Positions 43,768 to 54,795 of a DNA stretch of 64,000 nt are shown piece by piece. Within the stretch, counting starts at the first letter, position 1, and the number at the start of each line of letters is the position of its first letter. The DNA lies in the NCBI RefSeq assembly GCF_000313135.1, contig NW_004457442.1, positions 898,657 through 962,656 on the forward strand. The letters are read 5' to 3'. This DNA is from Acanthamoeba castellanii str. Neff. Its lineage: Eukaryota; Discosea; Longamoebia; Acanthamoebidae. The translations under genes and the position numbers were made by a program. Under the pieces are notes generated by a model that had not been told where the DNA came from, ran no database searches, and saw only the letters and a list, made by a program, of their open reading frames with translations.

Positions 43768-46700
43768 ATGTCGCTGCGGGTGCGCCTCGCCATCGTGGCC
43801 CTTGCACTTTTCCTGTGCCTTGTGCACAATGCGGGTACGTCGACGAACTCACGAGGTGGATGCCCAGCTGTGGTGGAATATGGCTGACCGTTGGTTTTCA
43901 TCAATCATCAATCTTTAATCATCTTCATCTATGGACCCAGTAGTGGTCGAGGGGTTCAACATGACGCTGCTGCACACACAAGACACCTACGGCTCCGTGG
44001 TGGCCGTCACAAAGCTGAACGCGGCCTGCGCCCCCTTTACCAACGGCTCCTACCCGCCCAAGTGCTTTGGAGGCCTGGGCCGCCGCATGTCCTACATCGA
44101 CGCCGCGCGCAGCGCCCACACAAACGTCCTCCTCGTCGACGGCGGCAACTTCCTCACCGGTACCACCCCTCCCTTGAGCCCTCCCGTTCTTCTCCTACCG
44201 TTGGACCACTCGTTAGTTACACTTCTCCTTTCGTCGCTTTCCGGGTCTAGGCGTTAAAGCACGAATAAGATCGCGTTTTATTATTTGTTTGTTTTTTTGT
44301 TCTTTTCTTTGTTTGAAAAGGGCTGACACTCACACTCTCTCTCCTCTATCTGTGCTCTCTAGACTCGCCGTTCGAGGCGGCCGGTGGCGCGGAGGCTCTC
44401 GGTCAGTTCTACACCACCTTGGGTACTGTGTCCGGGATCGTTGCTCCTTTAATTTCACGCTTCTGGGCACTCTGTCGTTGTGTGCTCGTGGTGACCGTTT
44501 TTTGTTTGTTTGGTTGACAACCTGCCAATCGTCGCTTACCCTTTTACTCTCCAACCTGTTATTGGTGGACACGAATGTGAATGCGCACCCACAGGGTACA
44601 GCATCCTCAAGTTGGGGGACCACGACGTGGCCGACCCCGTCAAGGTGCGCATTCGCTGGGCTGTGCTTAAAGCTTATCCTTGATTGGGCAGCTGGCCTGA
44701 TTCGTGTACGAATGCCTGACCGCGGTGCCTTGTCGGTCTTGCAGCTGGGCAAGTTCCTGGGTGCCGTGGACAATGTCACGATCGTGGCGTCGAATCTCAT
44801 CAACACCCGCAACGACTCGCACCTGGGCAACTACACGATCGACACCTATGCCATCCACACCTTTGCCGGCGGCGAAAGGGTACGGACGGCACTCCGCTGT
44901 CGCCGGTATTACACCCGCTTAGACGTATCGCCAACACAACACAACGTCGTTGCGTGTGCGTGTGCGGTGGTGCATGTGCGGTGGTGCGTGTGGTAGGTGG
45001 GCTTCTGCGGAGGTGTGAGCAAGTCCATTCGGGTCAAGATCACTACAGATACAGTCGTGGTACCATCGCTTTTCCACAACAGGACATCAAAGGCAATGTG
45101 TGCGCTCACCACCCCTTCATTCCACGCACGTGTGTGCAAAAGGACTCTATAAACGAGGTGCAGGCACTCAAGGCCGCTGTCGGCAAACTGACCAACCTCG
45201 GCGGTGCGTGTCCGACCCTCCCACTACCTTGTTACCTCCGTGGCTGATGCATTGTTGCCAAAAACAGTCAACAAGATCATCGCGACCATCTACGACGAGA
45301 CGCTCATTGGCACCGTCATCAACGAGGTAGTGGGCATCGATGTGCTCATCGTTCACGGTGAATTGTACATTACCAGCCCCACCGGTACCGCGCCTTACTC
45401 TCACCTTTCGCGCTGTTCACTCTCGGATCCCTCGTTTCCGACTCATCGAGCCTTTCCCGCCCCCGCCAATCAGTTTCTATGAACGACGAGATCTTTGGCG
45501 TTCACCCGACGATCTACAATGTACCCTCCGCCTTGCCCCGCGCCTTTGGCTTGTGGTCTTCTCCCACTCACAGCTTCCATTTTTTCGCCCCCCCCCATTC
45601 GTGTTTAGGTGGATTGGGGCCAACCGGTGCTGGTAGTGGGCTCGGGATCGTTCGGCAAGTACATCAGCCAGCTCGACCTCGAGTTCGACCAGTACGGAGT
45701 CATCACGGCCTGGGTACACTCCCTTCCGCCTCTGGGCTCCGAGCTAACGTCACCATTCCCGACTCACCCACTCACGCGCTTCACTCGATGGTCTTCTCCT
45801 CAATGATCAGGGCGGTGACGCGCATATCCTCACGTCGAGCTACCCCGAAGCTGCCTCCGTGGAGGTACGCACGCGCTGCGCATTTCTTCTTCTTCCTTCT
45901 TCTGCTGCTGCTGCTGCTGCTGCGTTCTGATCGTCAATGAAATGAAACTTCATGGCTCCTCTTCTTCTCACTCCTCGCCCCTTTTAATAGGACGACGTGG
46001 TGAACTACTACACGGATGTGGTGGCGGCCCTGTACACGACGCAAGTCGGCACGGCGGGCGCCGACATCAGCTACGATGGGAGTTGCAACATAACCGAGTG
46101 CGCGATCGGCAGCTGGCAGGCCGACCAGCTGCGCCGGGCGACCAACACCTCGATCGGCATGATCAACAGCGGCAGCGTTGGGTACGCTTTGCTGCGCAAG
46201 CTTCATCACTGGCCTGGCCGCCGCTGACCGCTGCCACCCTCTATCGCGGCACCTGTACAGCGGTGGCTGGGCCGAGGGACCCATTATGGCCATCGACGTG
46301 CAGACGGTGGTCAAGTACGGCCAGGACTTTGTCTACACCATGTCCGTCACCGGCGCCGAACTCCTCGAAGCGCTCGAGAACTCCGTGTCCCTGATCAACA
46401 CCGGACGATTCGTTCAGGTTCGTCGCCGTAGTTTCTTCCCCCCCCCAAGCTTCTACCCATGCGCACCGAACTCACCGCACACGCACACGCACACGCACAC
46501 CCACCACCGCACACGCACACGCACACCCACCACCGCACACGCACACGCAGATTTCTGGTCTCAAGTTCTCCTGGAACAGCAACCAAGATGTCGGTTGGCG
46601 CGTGGTGAACGCTTGGAGTATCGACTCTGAGGGCCGGGCCGAGCTGATCAACAACAACACGCGCTACTCGCTCTCCATGCTGGACTTCATGGCCAAGGGC

Positions 46701-47866
46701 GGCGACGGCTACACCATCTTCTCCACCAACGGCTCCAACGTGCTCAATTTCGGCTACACGCTCAATCAGGTGATCCTCCAACATCTGGGGGCCGAAATCG
46801 CTATGCCTGGCATCGCGCCCAGGATTGTGAGCAGCTCTGCCGTGAAGCGCAACTGCCTTGCCGCGGACGGCTCCCTGTGCAACAGCAACGGCCTGTGCGT
46901 CTCAGGCGCCTGCCAATGCGACCCAGGCACCGCCGGTTCGTCGCATGGCCTCTCGCGTAGTTGCGTGCGTGCGTGCGCTCTATGGTTCGCAATTGACCTC
47001 GTGCGCGTGACAACTTGTCGGCAGGCGCGCATTGCAGCCCGGTCAGCTCCTCCAGCTCGAGCGACAACACGACCGCGATCGTGTTGGGCGTGGTGCTGCC
47101 TCTCGTCTTTCTCCTGCTCATTTTGGCCATCATCTGCGCCCTCCTCCTGTGGGGCTACATGAAGTACAAGCAGCCCAAGCTGGTACTCAAGGTACAACTC
47201 ACGCCGTATTATTCTTATTTATTATTTTTTATTCTTATTCTGATTATTCAACTAATAAGCATCAGAAAAAAATGATAATAATGATAATAACTACAACAAT
47301 TATTTATTATTATTTTTTTGTGTTCTCTTCTACCTGCAGGAGCCCAACTTCCAGGTGTTGGTGTGGCGCCGGGAATCGATGGAGGACAAGGCCATCATGG
47401 CCAAGAAGATCAACGTCAAGGTGGGTGCCGTGCTCGAGAAGTTCCTGCTGGACAAGCACGTGGTCAAGGCCCTCAGCGGGGTGATCCACGTCAAGCGCAC
47501 CTACATCGACGAGGTGTCGGCCGCGCTGATGCTGGTGCACCAGTCGTCCAACAAGGGCACCAAGCTCATCAAGACCCTGCTCAAGCACGAGCTCCTCTCC
47601 GAGGACGAGAAGGTGCTGTTCCGCGAGGAGACGCTGGGCGTCAAGGCCTTCTCCGTGTTCAGCCGCATGGTCGGCCTGCCCTACCTCTGGTCGGTGTTTG
47701 CCTACCCCATCGCCGAGCTCGAGATGGCCAACAACTCAGACGATATGGCCTCGCCGCGGCTTAAGTCCAACGTCTCTGACAACGACGCCGTCCCCCTGCA
47801 GAGCATTTTTTCCATCACCAACACCATCGAGGTACCGCACAAGGCACAACCAACGCACAAGGCACA

Positions 47867-47937
<71 letters not shown>

Positions 47938-48509
47938 ACATAGGCTGCTCTGTTAATTGGTTTCTTCTCTTCCTTGGCGTTGGGCAGATCAACCCGAAGA
48001 ATATGGAGGAGGGCCAGGATGACTCGATCGGGCGGCTGCAGCTGGAGCTCATCCTGCAGAAGCTGCTCTCACGCATCACCGACTCCCTGCCCCACTTCCC
48101 GCTGTACCTGCGGCAGCTGTGCCACATGCTCTACGAGGACATGCGCTATGACCACCCGGACTACATCCACCGCGTGCTGGGCAACCTCATCTTCCTCCGC
48201 TTCATCGTACGTTGCGCCCAGTCTACGTAGGTGAGCAGCCACCACAAGCTCACCTCGCCCCTTATTCTTCTTCTTCTTCGCATTGCGCAGTGTCCGTCGC
48301 TGCTGGTGCCCCAGAACTACGGCCTGGTCAAGGAGCACACCCACGCCAAGACGCACCGGACGCTGATCCTGATCGCCAAGGTGCTGCAAAACCTGGCCAA
48401 CAAGAACGACTTCAGCGGCAAGGAGGAGTTCATGGAGTCCATGAACGGCTTCATCCACCGCAACATCACCAAGGTACGCCCTATCGTCGCTCCCATCGCT
48501 GGTCCTGGG

Positions 48510-48546
<37 letters not shown>

Positions 48547-49149
48547 GTGTGTGTGTGTTGTGTGTGTGTGTTGTGTGTGTCGTGTGTGTCGTGTGTGTTG
48601 TGTGTGTGTTGTGTGTGTGTGTGAGTGCTGGCCAACCGACGGTGGTGTCGCTTGTGTCTTCTACCAGTTGGAGGCATTCTTCAATCACTTGTGTGAGCCG
48701 ACGGATGAGCCCAAGTTCGGAGACCCGCCAACGTCGATCGTGCCGCGACAGTTCAAGAAGAAGGCAATGTTGGTCATGCACCAGTTTGTCCAATCGCACG
48801 CCAAGGAGATCCACGACGAGCTCAACGAGTTCCCCAGCTATGAAGTCAAGGTTTTTCCCTCCACCCACCACACGCGCGCAACACACATGACACACACGAC
48901 GCACGACGCACGACGCACGACACACACACCACTCCGGACCTCACCGCTTGCGCACGTGCCGTTGATGATGACATTTGGGGCTAATCGTGTGCACGAATGC
49001 AGAGCGCGCTGGAGCAACTCAAGTACCTCGCGCAAGAGGTGGACACACTTAATGAGGACGAGGACGACGATGATGACAGCAGCACGAGTGATCAGGACGA
49101 GCTCGACAGGGCCGACGAGACGGCGCTCACGCCCCGACCACAGGCCTAG
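43768..49149 (+). CDS. Receptor-like RasGAP A: signal peptide - 5'-nucleotidase-like ectodomain - EGF - TM - RasGAP
   Basis: The signal peptide is MSLRVRLAIVALALFLCLVH. The ectodomain follows the 5'-nucleotidase plan: LLHTQDTYGSVVAVTK, LLVDGGNFL, YSILKLGDHDVADP, LIVHGELYI, GQPVLVVGSGSFGKYISQLD, then a 5'_nucleotid_C domain (CNITECAIGSWQADQLR, IGMINSGSVG, FVYTMSVTGAELLEALENSV, GRFVQISGLKFSW). Canonical metal motifs (D-x-H, GD, GNHE, GHxH) are mostly changed, so hydrolysis is doubtful. A six-Cys EGF-like module (CNSNGLCVSGACQC) precedes one helix (AIVLGVVLPLVFLLLILAII). The cytoplasmic part (47340-49149) is a RasGAP domain: VLFREETLGVKAFSVFSRMV with the FR arginine finger, IFLRFICPSLLVP, and HRTLILIAKVLQNLANKNDF. 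The tail is acidic. Inferred role: a surface receptor that lowers Ras-GTP on ligand binding. It is followed 410 bases later by a paralogue. Confidence 0.88.
46482..46550. repeat. CACACG/CCACCACCG repeat in RasGAP-A intron
   Basis: CACACG units interrupted by CCCACCACCG fill the intron between GRFVQ and ISGLKFSW. Confidence 0.8.
47871..47934. repeat. (AC)32 dinucleotide in RasGAP-A intron
   Basis: A pure AC tract lies in the intron at 47832-47987, between exons FSITNTIE and INPKNMEEG. Confidence 0.92.
48511..48622. repeat. Compound GT / GTGTTGTG repeat in RasGAP-A intron
   Basis: A (GT)n run is followed by GTGTTGTGTG and GTGTCGTGTG variants, between exons HRNITK and LEAFFNHLC. Confidence 0.85.
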
Positions 49150-49559
49150 GCCTAGGCCAGCCGATGATAATCGCCACCTCCCCACCACCAATAGTGGTCC
49201 CTTTCCTTGCCCACCATCCCTACCCCCACTTTGACCCACCCTCCCTCATCACCGACTTCGAATGTTCCATTCTGGCCTGCTAAGGCGGCCACACAGACCC
49301 GTCAATACAGTTTTGCATCACCCAGCTCGACGAGCAGATAAAATTGACAAAAAGAGAGCAGATAAAAATTGTACCATAAGCGAAGCCCGCTTATGAAGCG
49401 TGTGCTATTGGTCCTGCACTCCGCAGCGGCAGTTCCTCCGGAAGTACGCGAACAGCGGATCGGCATCGCTTGTCACCCTTGTCTCGTGCCCCGTCGCCCG
49501 GAGCCAGCCGTCAACATTCAAGCGAGTACACACGCAACTCGCCGCCACCACAAGCCACA
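49150..49559. other. Intergenic stretch between the RasGAP paralogues
   Basis: The 410 bases are C/A-rich after the RasGAP-A stop (CCCACC tracts), with AT-richer sequence near 49320-49375 that includes GATAAAA. I see no gene. It should hold the terminator of copy A and the promoter of copy B. Confidence 0.5.
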
Positions 49560-52500
49560 ATGGACCCCCGGCGAGGCCTCTACACCTTTTTGTTCGTCTT
49601 TTTTCTCACTGCCTCGGGTACGCACGTTGAACCTTTCCTAACCTTCACTACCACCCCCCCCCCATTAACTCATCTTGACACCGCCAGGGGTGACCGGGTG
49701 GAACCTGACGGTGGTGCACTCGGGCGACACGTTCGGGGCCGTGGTGGCCGTCAACGTGGCCAACAACCCGTGTGCGCCCACCGACACGTCCTACACGTCG
49801 GACCTGCCCTTCTGCCTGGGCGGGGTGGCCCGTCGCGCCGCCCTCATCGCCCAGCTTCGAAATGACAGCGCACACGCGCTGGTCGTGGACACTGGCAACA
49901 GCCTCCCGGGTATGCCGCTCCCGCCTCGCCGCTTTTCTCCGGCCGAGGTCTTCGTCTTCGCTGTTCGTCTTCGCTGTTTTGTCGTCGCTTTCGTTCTTTC
50001 TGGCCGATGCAGGGGGTCAAACGATGGTATCTAATTCTGTCTTCGTGTGTGGACTGCAGGAGCCAACTACTTCCTCTTCAGCCCGGAGCTGGTGACCAAC
50101 TACACCAAGGGCGTGGGCTACGACGTCGTCAAACTTGACCTCTACGACATGCAGGGCGGTCTCAGCGTGGTACGTGTCCACACGTGCGCGTGCCGCAGAG
50201 ACATCATAACTGACCATGGCTGCCATGGCTCCATTATGGCGATCGTTGCGGGTGTGTGCGGAGCGCAGTTGAGCTCGTTCCTGGCTGCCATGGAGGCCGA
50301 CGGCGCGACAGCGGTGTGTTCCAACCTGGTGGGGATGCAGAACGAGTCCGCGCTGGCAAACCTGACCGTCCAGCAGTACGCCACCATCGGCTACACCGAC
50401 GGCCAGAAGGTGGGGTTCGCCGGCACCATGCCCGCCAACATCGCCGGCCTCGTCTCCCAGCCCGGTCGCCTGGTACGCACCTTGTCCGACGCCCCGGACC
50501 CGCTTTAGTCTGTTTCTGTCGCGTGTGAGTGGTTCCACACCCACCGTCTCACCACTCACTCGCTTCGCCCCAGGACTCGACCGAGGAGATCATGGCGCTG
50601 CAGGTGGCCGTGGGCAGCCTGCTCAACGAAGGAGGTGCGTTGATTGGAGCGTTTTGGGGCTTGTTCTGACACTAATTCCTCTTCTTCATCATCATCACCT
50701 TCTTCTTCTTCTTCTTGGTGCTGTATAGTGAACAAGATCGTGGTGGCGGTGAGCAACCTGCGGCTGGTGGAGCCGCTCGTCCAGCGCGTGCTGGGCATTG
50801 ACGTCGTGCTCGTGCAGGGCCAGTTCTACGCCAACCAAAACGGTACTAACTCACCAAAAGCCCACCCCACTTTGCTCTTTGCGCCCCTTTTCACGCCAGG
50901 CCCTCGTGTGTGGGTTGGGGTCATAGATTCGGAGACTCCGATCGGCCCGTACCCGGTGGTGGAGCGGCTCCTGTGGAAGCAGAAGGTGTGCATCGCCGGC
51001 GTGGGGGTGTGGGGCAAGCACGTGGGCAAGCTCGACGTCGTGTTCGACGAATACGGAGTGGTCGAGAGCTGCTCTGGCGACGCCGTCCCGTTGGACGATG
51101 ACATCACGCCCGTGGCCAGCATTCAGGTGACCATGTGCACTTGTGCAACGACACGCACGACACGACACGCTGGATTGCTGCTGTTTCGCTCACTTGAATC
51201 GATACCCAGGCGGAGGTGATTCAAGACTACAACCGTTCGATGGCCGGTCTTAGCCGAGTAATCGGCTCGGCCGAGGTGCCGCTGGACTACAACGTAAGCA
51301 CACTGCTTTCTCCTTTCTTTTTCTTTTTCTTTTCTTTTATTGTTTGTTTAAACGCACGTTTGCTTGTGCTCCTGCACTCACTGGTTATACGTCGCAGCAT
51401 CGATGCATGTTTGGCGAGTGCGGTCTGGGCAGCTGGACCGCAGAGGCGCTTAAGAAAGCCGGCCGGACCGAGATCGGAATCGTCAACGGCGGCTCCTTCG
51501 GGTAAACACTCTTTCTCACTTACGCAAGCACGCACGCGCGCACGCACACAACACAACACAACACAACACAACACACACACACACCGGTCGAGCTGATCAC
51601 CACCGCACGCACGCACTGGTAGAGGGTCGGTCGAGGCGGGCAACGTCACGCTGGCGCAGTTCGTGCGATCGTTCCCGTTCCCGGCCGACTTGATCGTGAC
51701 AATGGACCTCAAGGGCAAGCACCTGCTCGAGGTGCTCGAGCACTCGGTGTCCCTCTCCAACGAGACCTCCTTTGAAATTTCGCAGGGCATCGGACGCTTC
51801 CTCCAGGTGCGAACCACCATCCTTCGTTCTTTGCCTTTCGCTTTCGCCTCGCTTTCGTTCTTTCTTCTAAACACCTTCGTTCACAGGTGTCGGGGCTTCG
51901 GTTCACATTCAATGCGAAGGAGTCCGTCGGGATGCGCATCGTCAACGTGTGGGTGCAAGACTCTGCGATCGCCGCCGCCGCGACGACCACCCAGCGGGCC
52001 ACCACCTGGACGCTGGTCGATCCCGAGCGCGACTACTCGCTCACCACCATCTCTTACATCTCGAGCGGACAGGACGGCTACGCGGTCATCCCCGCCAACG
52101 CCCAGAACGTGCAGACCACCGTCCGCACCGCCGAGAACGTGCGCCGCCTTGCGATTCGTTCATTTTATTATTATTCTTTTTATGTTTGATTGACCAGTCC
52201 TGGTGCAGGTGTATCGAGAGGGCTTGGCTGCGGGTCCGATCACGGGCTTTGCCACGGGTCTCATCGTGACCAGCACCGCCTCACGCCGGACCTGCATCGC
52301 GCCCGGCTCCACCACCGAGCTGCTGTGCAACGGCAACGGCGACTGCATCGCCGGCTCCTGCGAGTGCACCGCCCCTGGCGCCACTGGTTCACCGCACCTC
52401 CCTCTCCGGTATCCAACCACCAATCGATTGCTCATGCGTGTCGCGTCGCGCGTGCCGTGCCGTGCCGTACCGCGTGTTGTGTCGTTGGTCGTGCCGTGCG

Positions 52501-53073
52501 TGTCATGTGTCGTGCCGTGTGTGTCGTTGGTCGTGTGTCGTGTGTCGTGTCGTGTGTAGGCGAATTCTGCGACTTCTCGTCATCGTCGTCGGGCTCGGAC
52601 GACACTCTGGCGATTGCGTTGGGCGTCATTCTGCCGCTGGCGTTCATGGCGGTGGTGCTGGCGGTGCTGGTCGCCGTGCTCGTGCTCGGGTACATGCGGT
52701 ACCGGCGGCCGAAGCTCATCCTCAAGGAGCCCAACTACCAGCTGCTCGTGTGGCGCCGGGACTCGCTGGAGGCCGGGGCCGAGGTCAAGATGCTGCCCAT
52801 GCGCCGCCTCAGCGTCAAGGTGCAGACCGTGCTCGAGGAGGTACCACCTACAACCCGCTTGCTGCTTGATCCGTTCGCGCTCGCTTGGGACTGAAGTCGG
52901 CTTGTCGTGTGCGTCGTGTGCGTCGTGTGCGTCGTGTGCGTCGTGTGCGTCGTGTGCGTCGTGTGTCATCAAGTTCCTGATGGACAAGCACGTGGTTCAG
53001 GCCATTGGCAACGTCGCCCACGCCAAGCCTTCGTCGAGCGACGAAGTGGCCGCAGCCATGGTACCCACCACAC

Positions 53074-53112
<39 letters not shown>

Positions 53113-54637
53113 AAGGCATGGCTCACAGTGACTGAGCTGTCGCCCGATGGGCGCGCAGATGCTGGTGTACCAGTCGTCTGACAAGGGCACGGACCTGATC
53201 CGGCTGCTGCTCAAGAACGAGCTCATGGCGCTCGACGACGAGAAGGTGCTGTTCCGCGAGGACACGCCCGGCGTGCAGGCCTTCTCCGTCTTCAGCCGCA
53301 TGGTCGGCCTGCCCTACCTCTGGAACACCTTCGCGCTCCCCATCGCCGAGCTCGAGCTCGCCAACAACGCCCACGTACCCACCCGTCATCATCATCGGCA
53401 TCATCACCATCACCATCACCATCGTCATCGTCATTTTGATGAAGTGTCACACTCACTTCTGTGCCTTTGCTTTCAGCTCGGGAGCAACCCGTCGAAGAGC
53501 AATGTCACCGACAGCGACCCGGCGCCGCTCGGGACCATCTTCTCGCTCACTACCTCGGTCGAGGTACCTGCCCCACACAGGTGAGGTGCACAGTTGTCGG
53601 GTGGGCGGGGGAGTGACCTTGGTGCGTGCGTGCGCCGACGACCAGATCAACCCGAAGCACCTGGAGGAGGGCCAGGACAACTCGGTCGGGCGACTGCAGC
53701 TGGAGCTCATCCTGCAGAAGCTGGCCACCCGCATCTTCACCTCCCTGCCCTACTTCCCGCTGTACCTGCGGCAGCTGTGCCACATGCTCTACGAGGACAT
53801 GCGCTACGACCACCCGGACTACATCCACCGCGTGCTGGGCAACCTCATCTTCCTCCGCTTCATCGTACGTTGTCGCCGACCCACGCGCGTGTGCGGTGGC
53901 GTGTGCGTGTGCGGTGGTGCGTGCGTGTGCGTGTGCGTGTCAGTGCTCATGCCCGCGATGAGTGCAGTGCCCGGCGCTGCTGGTGCCACAGAGCTACGGC
54001 CTAGTCAAGGGCGAGGTGCACCCAAAGACGCACCGGACGCTGATCCTGATCGCCAAGGTGCTGCAGAACCTGGCCAACAAGAACGACTTCAGCGGCAAGG
54101 AGGAGTTCATGGAGGTCATGAACGGCTTCATCGAGCGTAACGTCGGCAAGGTACAACTTCACCCTCCACGTATCAAAAGTATATTATATATCAACGTTTC
54201 TTTGTTTATGTAATATATATATGCAAATATATGTCCCTCACCATCTTCATGACAACCTGATCGCCACAGTTGGAGGAGTTCTTCAACGGCCTGTGCGCGG
54301 AGACGGACGAGCCGCGGTTCGGAGACCCGCCGACGTCGATCGTGCCGCGGCAGTTCCGCAAGAAGGCCCTCACAGTCCTGTACCAGTTCGTGCGATCGCA
54401 CGGCAAGGAGATCCACGACGAGCTGAGCGAATTCCCGCCCTACGCCGTCCAGGTACGTCGTCTTTGGCGCCAGTGTTATCGGCAATGACAATGAATGTGG
54501 TCTGACCAAGACCTGGTGTCGTGGTCGTGTAGGAATCGCTTGAGCGGCTCAAGTACATCACGCGAGACATTAACATCAGGGACTTTGCCAGCAGTGACGA
54601 AAGCGAAAGTGAATCCGAGGCAGAAGGCAGCCGATGA
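49560..54637 (+). CDS. Receptor-like RasGAP B: tandem paralogue of RasGAP A
   Basis: Same architecture as its upstream neighbour. The signal peptide is MDPRRGLYTFLFVFFLTASG. The 5'-nucleotidase-like ectodomain has LTVVHSGDTFGAVVAVN, ALVVDTGNSLPG, GYDVVKLDLYDM where GNHE is expected, and IDVVLVQGQFY where GHxH is expected. Its 5'_nucleotid_C part has TEIGIVNGGSFG and IGRFLQVSGLRFTF. An EGF-like module (CNGNGDCIAGSCEC) and one helix (LAIALGVILPLAFMAVVLAV) follow. The RasGAP domain has VLFREDTPGVQAFSVFSRMV with arginine finger, YIHRVLGNLIFLRFICPALL, and HRTLILIAKVLQNLANKNDF. The tail is Ser/Glu-rich (SSDESESESEAEGSR). The intracellular half is much closer to copy A than the ectodomain is, which suggests the two bind different ligands but share one Ras output. 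Copy B has three introns in the GAP part that A lacks. Confidence 0.88.
52841..52973 (+). other. Copy-B-specific intron made of a 9-base minisatellite
   Basis: It lies between VLEE and FLMDKHVV. The donor is GTACC and the acceptor is CATCAAG, and the matching site in copy A is uninterrupted. The core (52904-52957) is six perfect copies of GTCGTGTGC plus a partial seventh. Confidence 0.85.
53061..53158 (+). other. Copy-B-specific intron containing a CA tract
   Basis: It lies between the adjacent Met codons of AAAM and MLVYQSS, donor GTACCC and acceptor GCGCAG. Copy A reads AALMLVHQ without interruption. A CA tract runs over about 53070-53112. Confidence 0.85.
53375..53476 (+). other. Copy-B-specific intron with imperfect CAT/ATC repeat
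   Basis: It lies between NNAH and LGSNPSKS, donor GTACCC and acceptor TTTCAG. It contains CATCATCATC, CACCAT and GTCAT units over about 53386-53435. Copy A has no intron here. Confidence 0.8.
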
Positions 54638-54795
54638 CCGGTGAACAATTAAATTTTATTTTTATTAGTGCCAAATAAAAAACTTTTCCAGCAATTTTCT
54701 TGCCAGCACACCAGAGTGGGCTGATCGCACATCATCTCCATCTCGTGAAGAAGAAAACAGAGCCGCAACCCTTCGCCTTCGATTCAACACTCAAA

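Noticed and set aside
48511..48622. Regular repeat-spacer look of the GT-rich tracts, considered as a CRISPR-like array
   Set aside because: Units are simple GT/GC repeats without unique spacers, inside a spliced eukaryotic intron.
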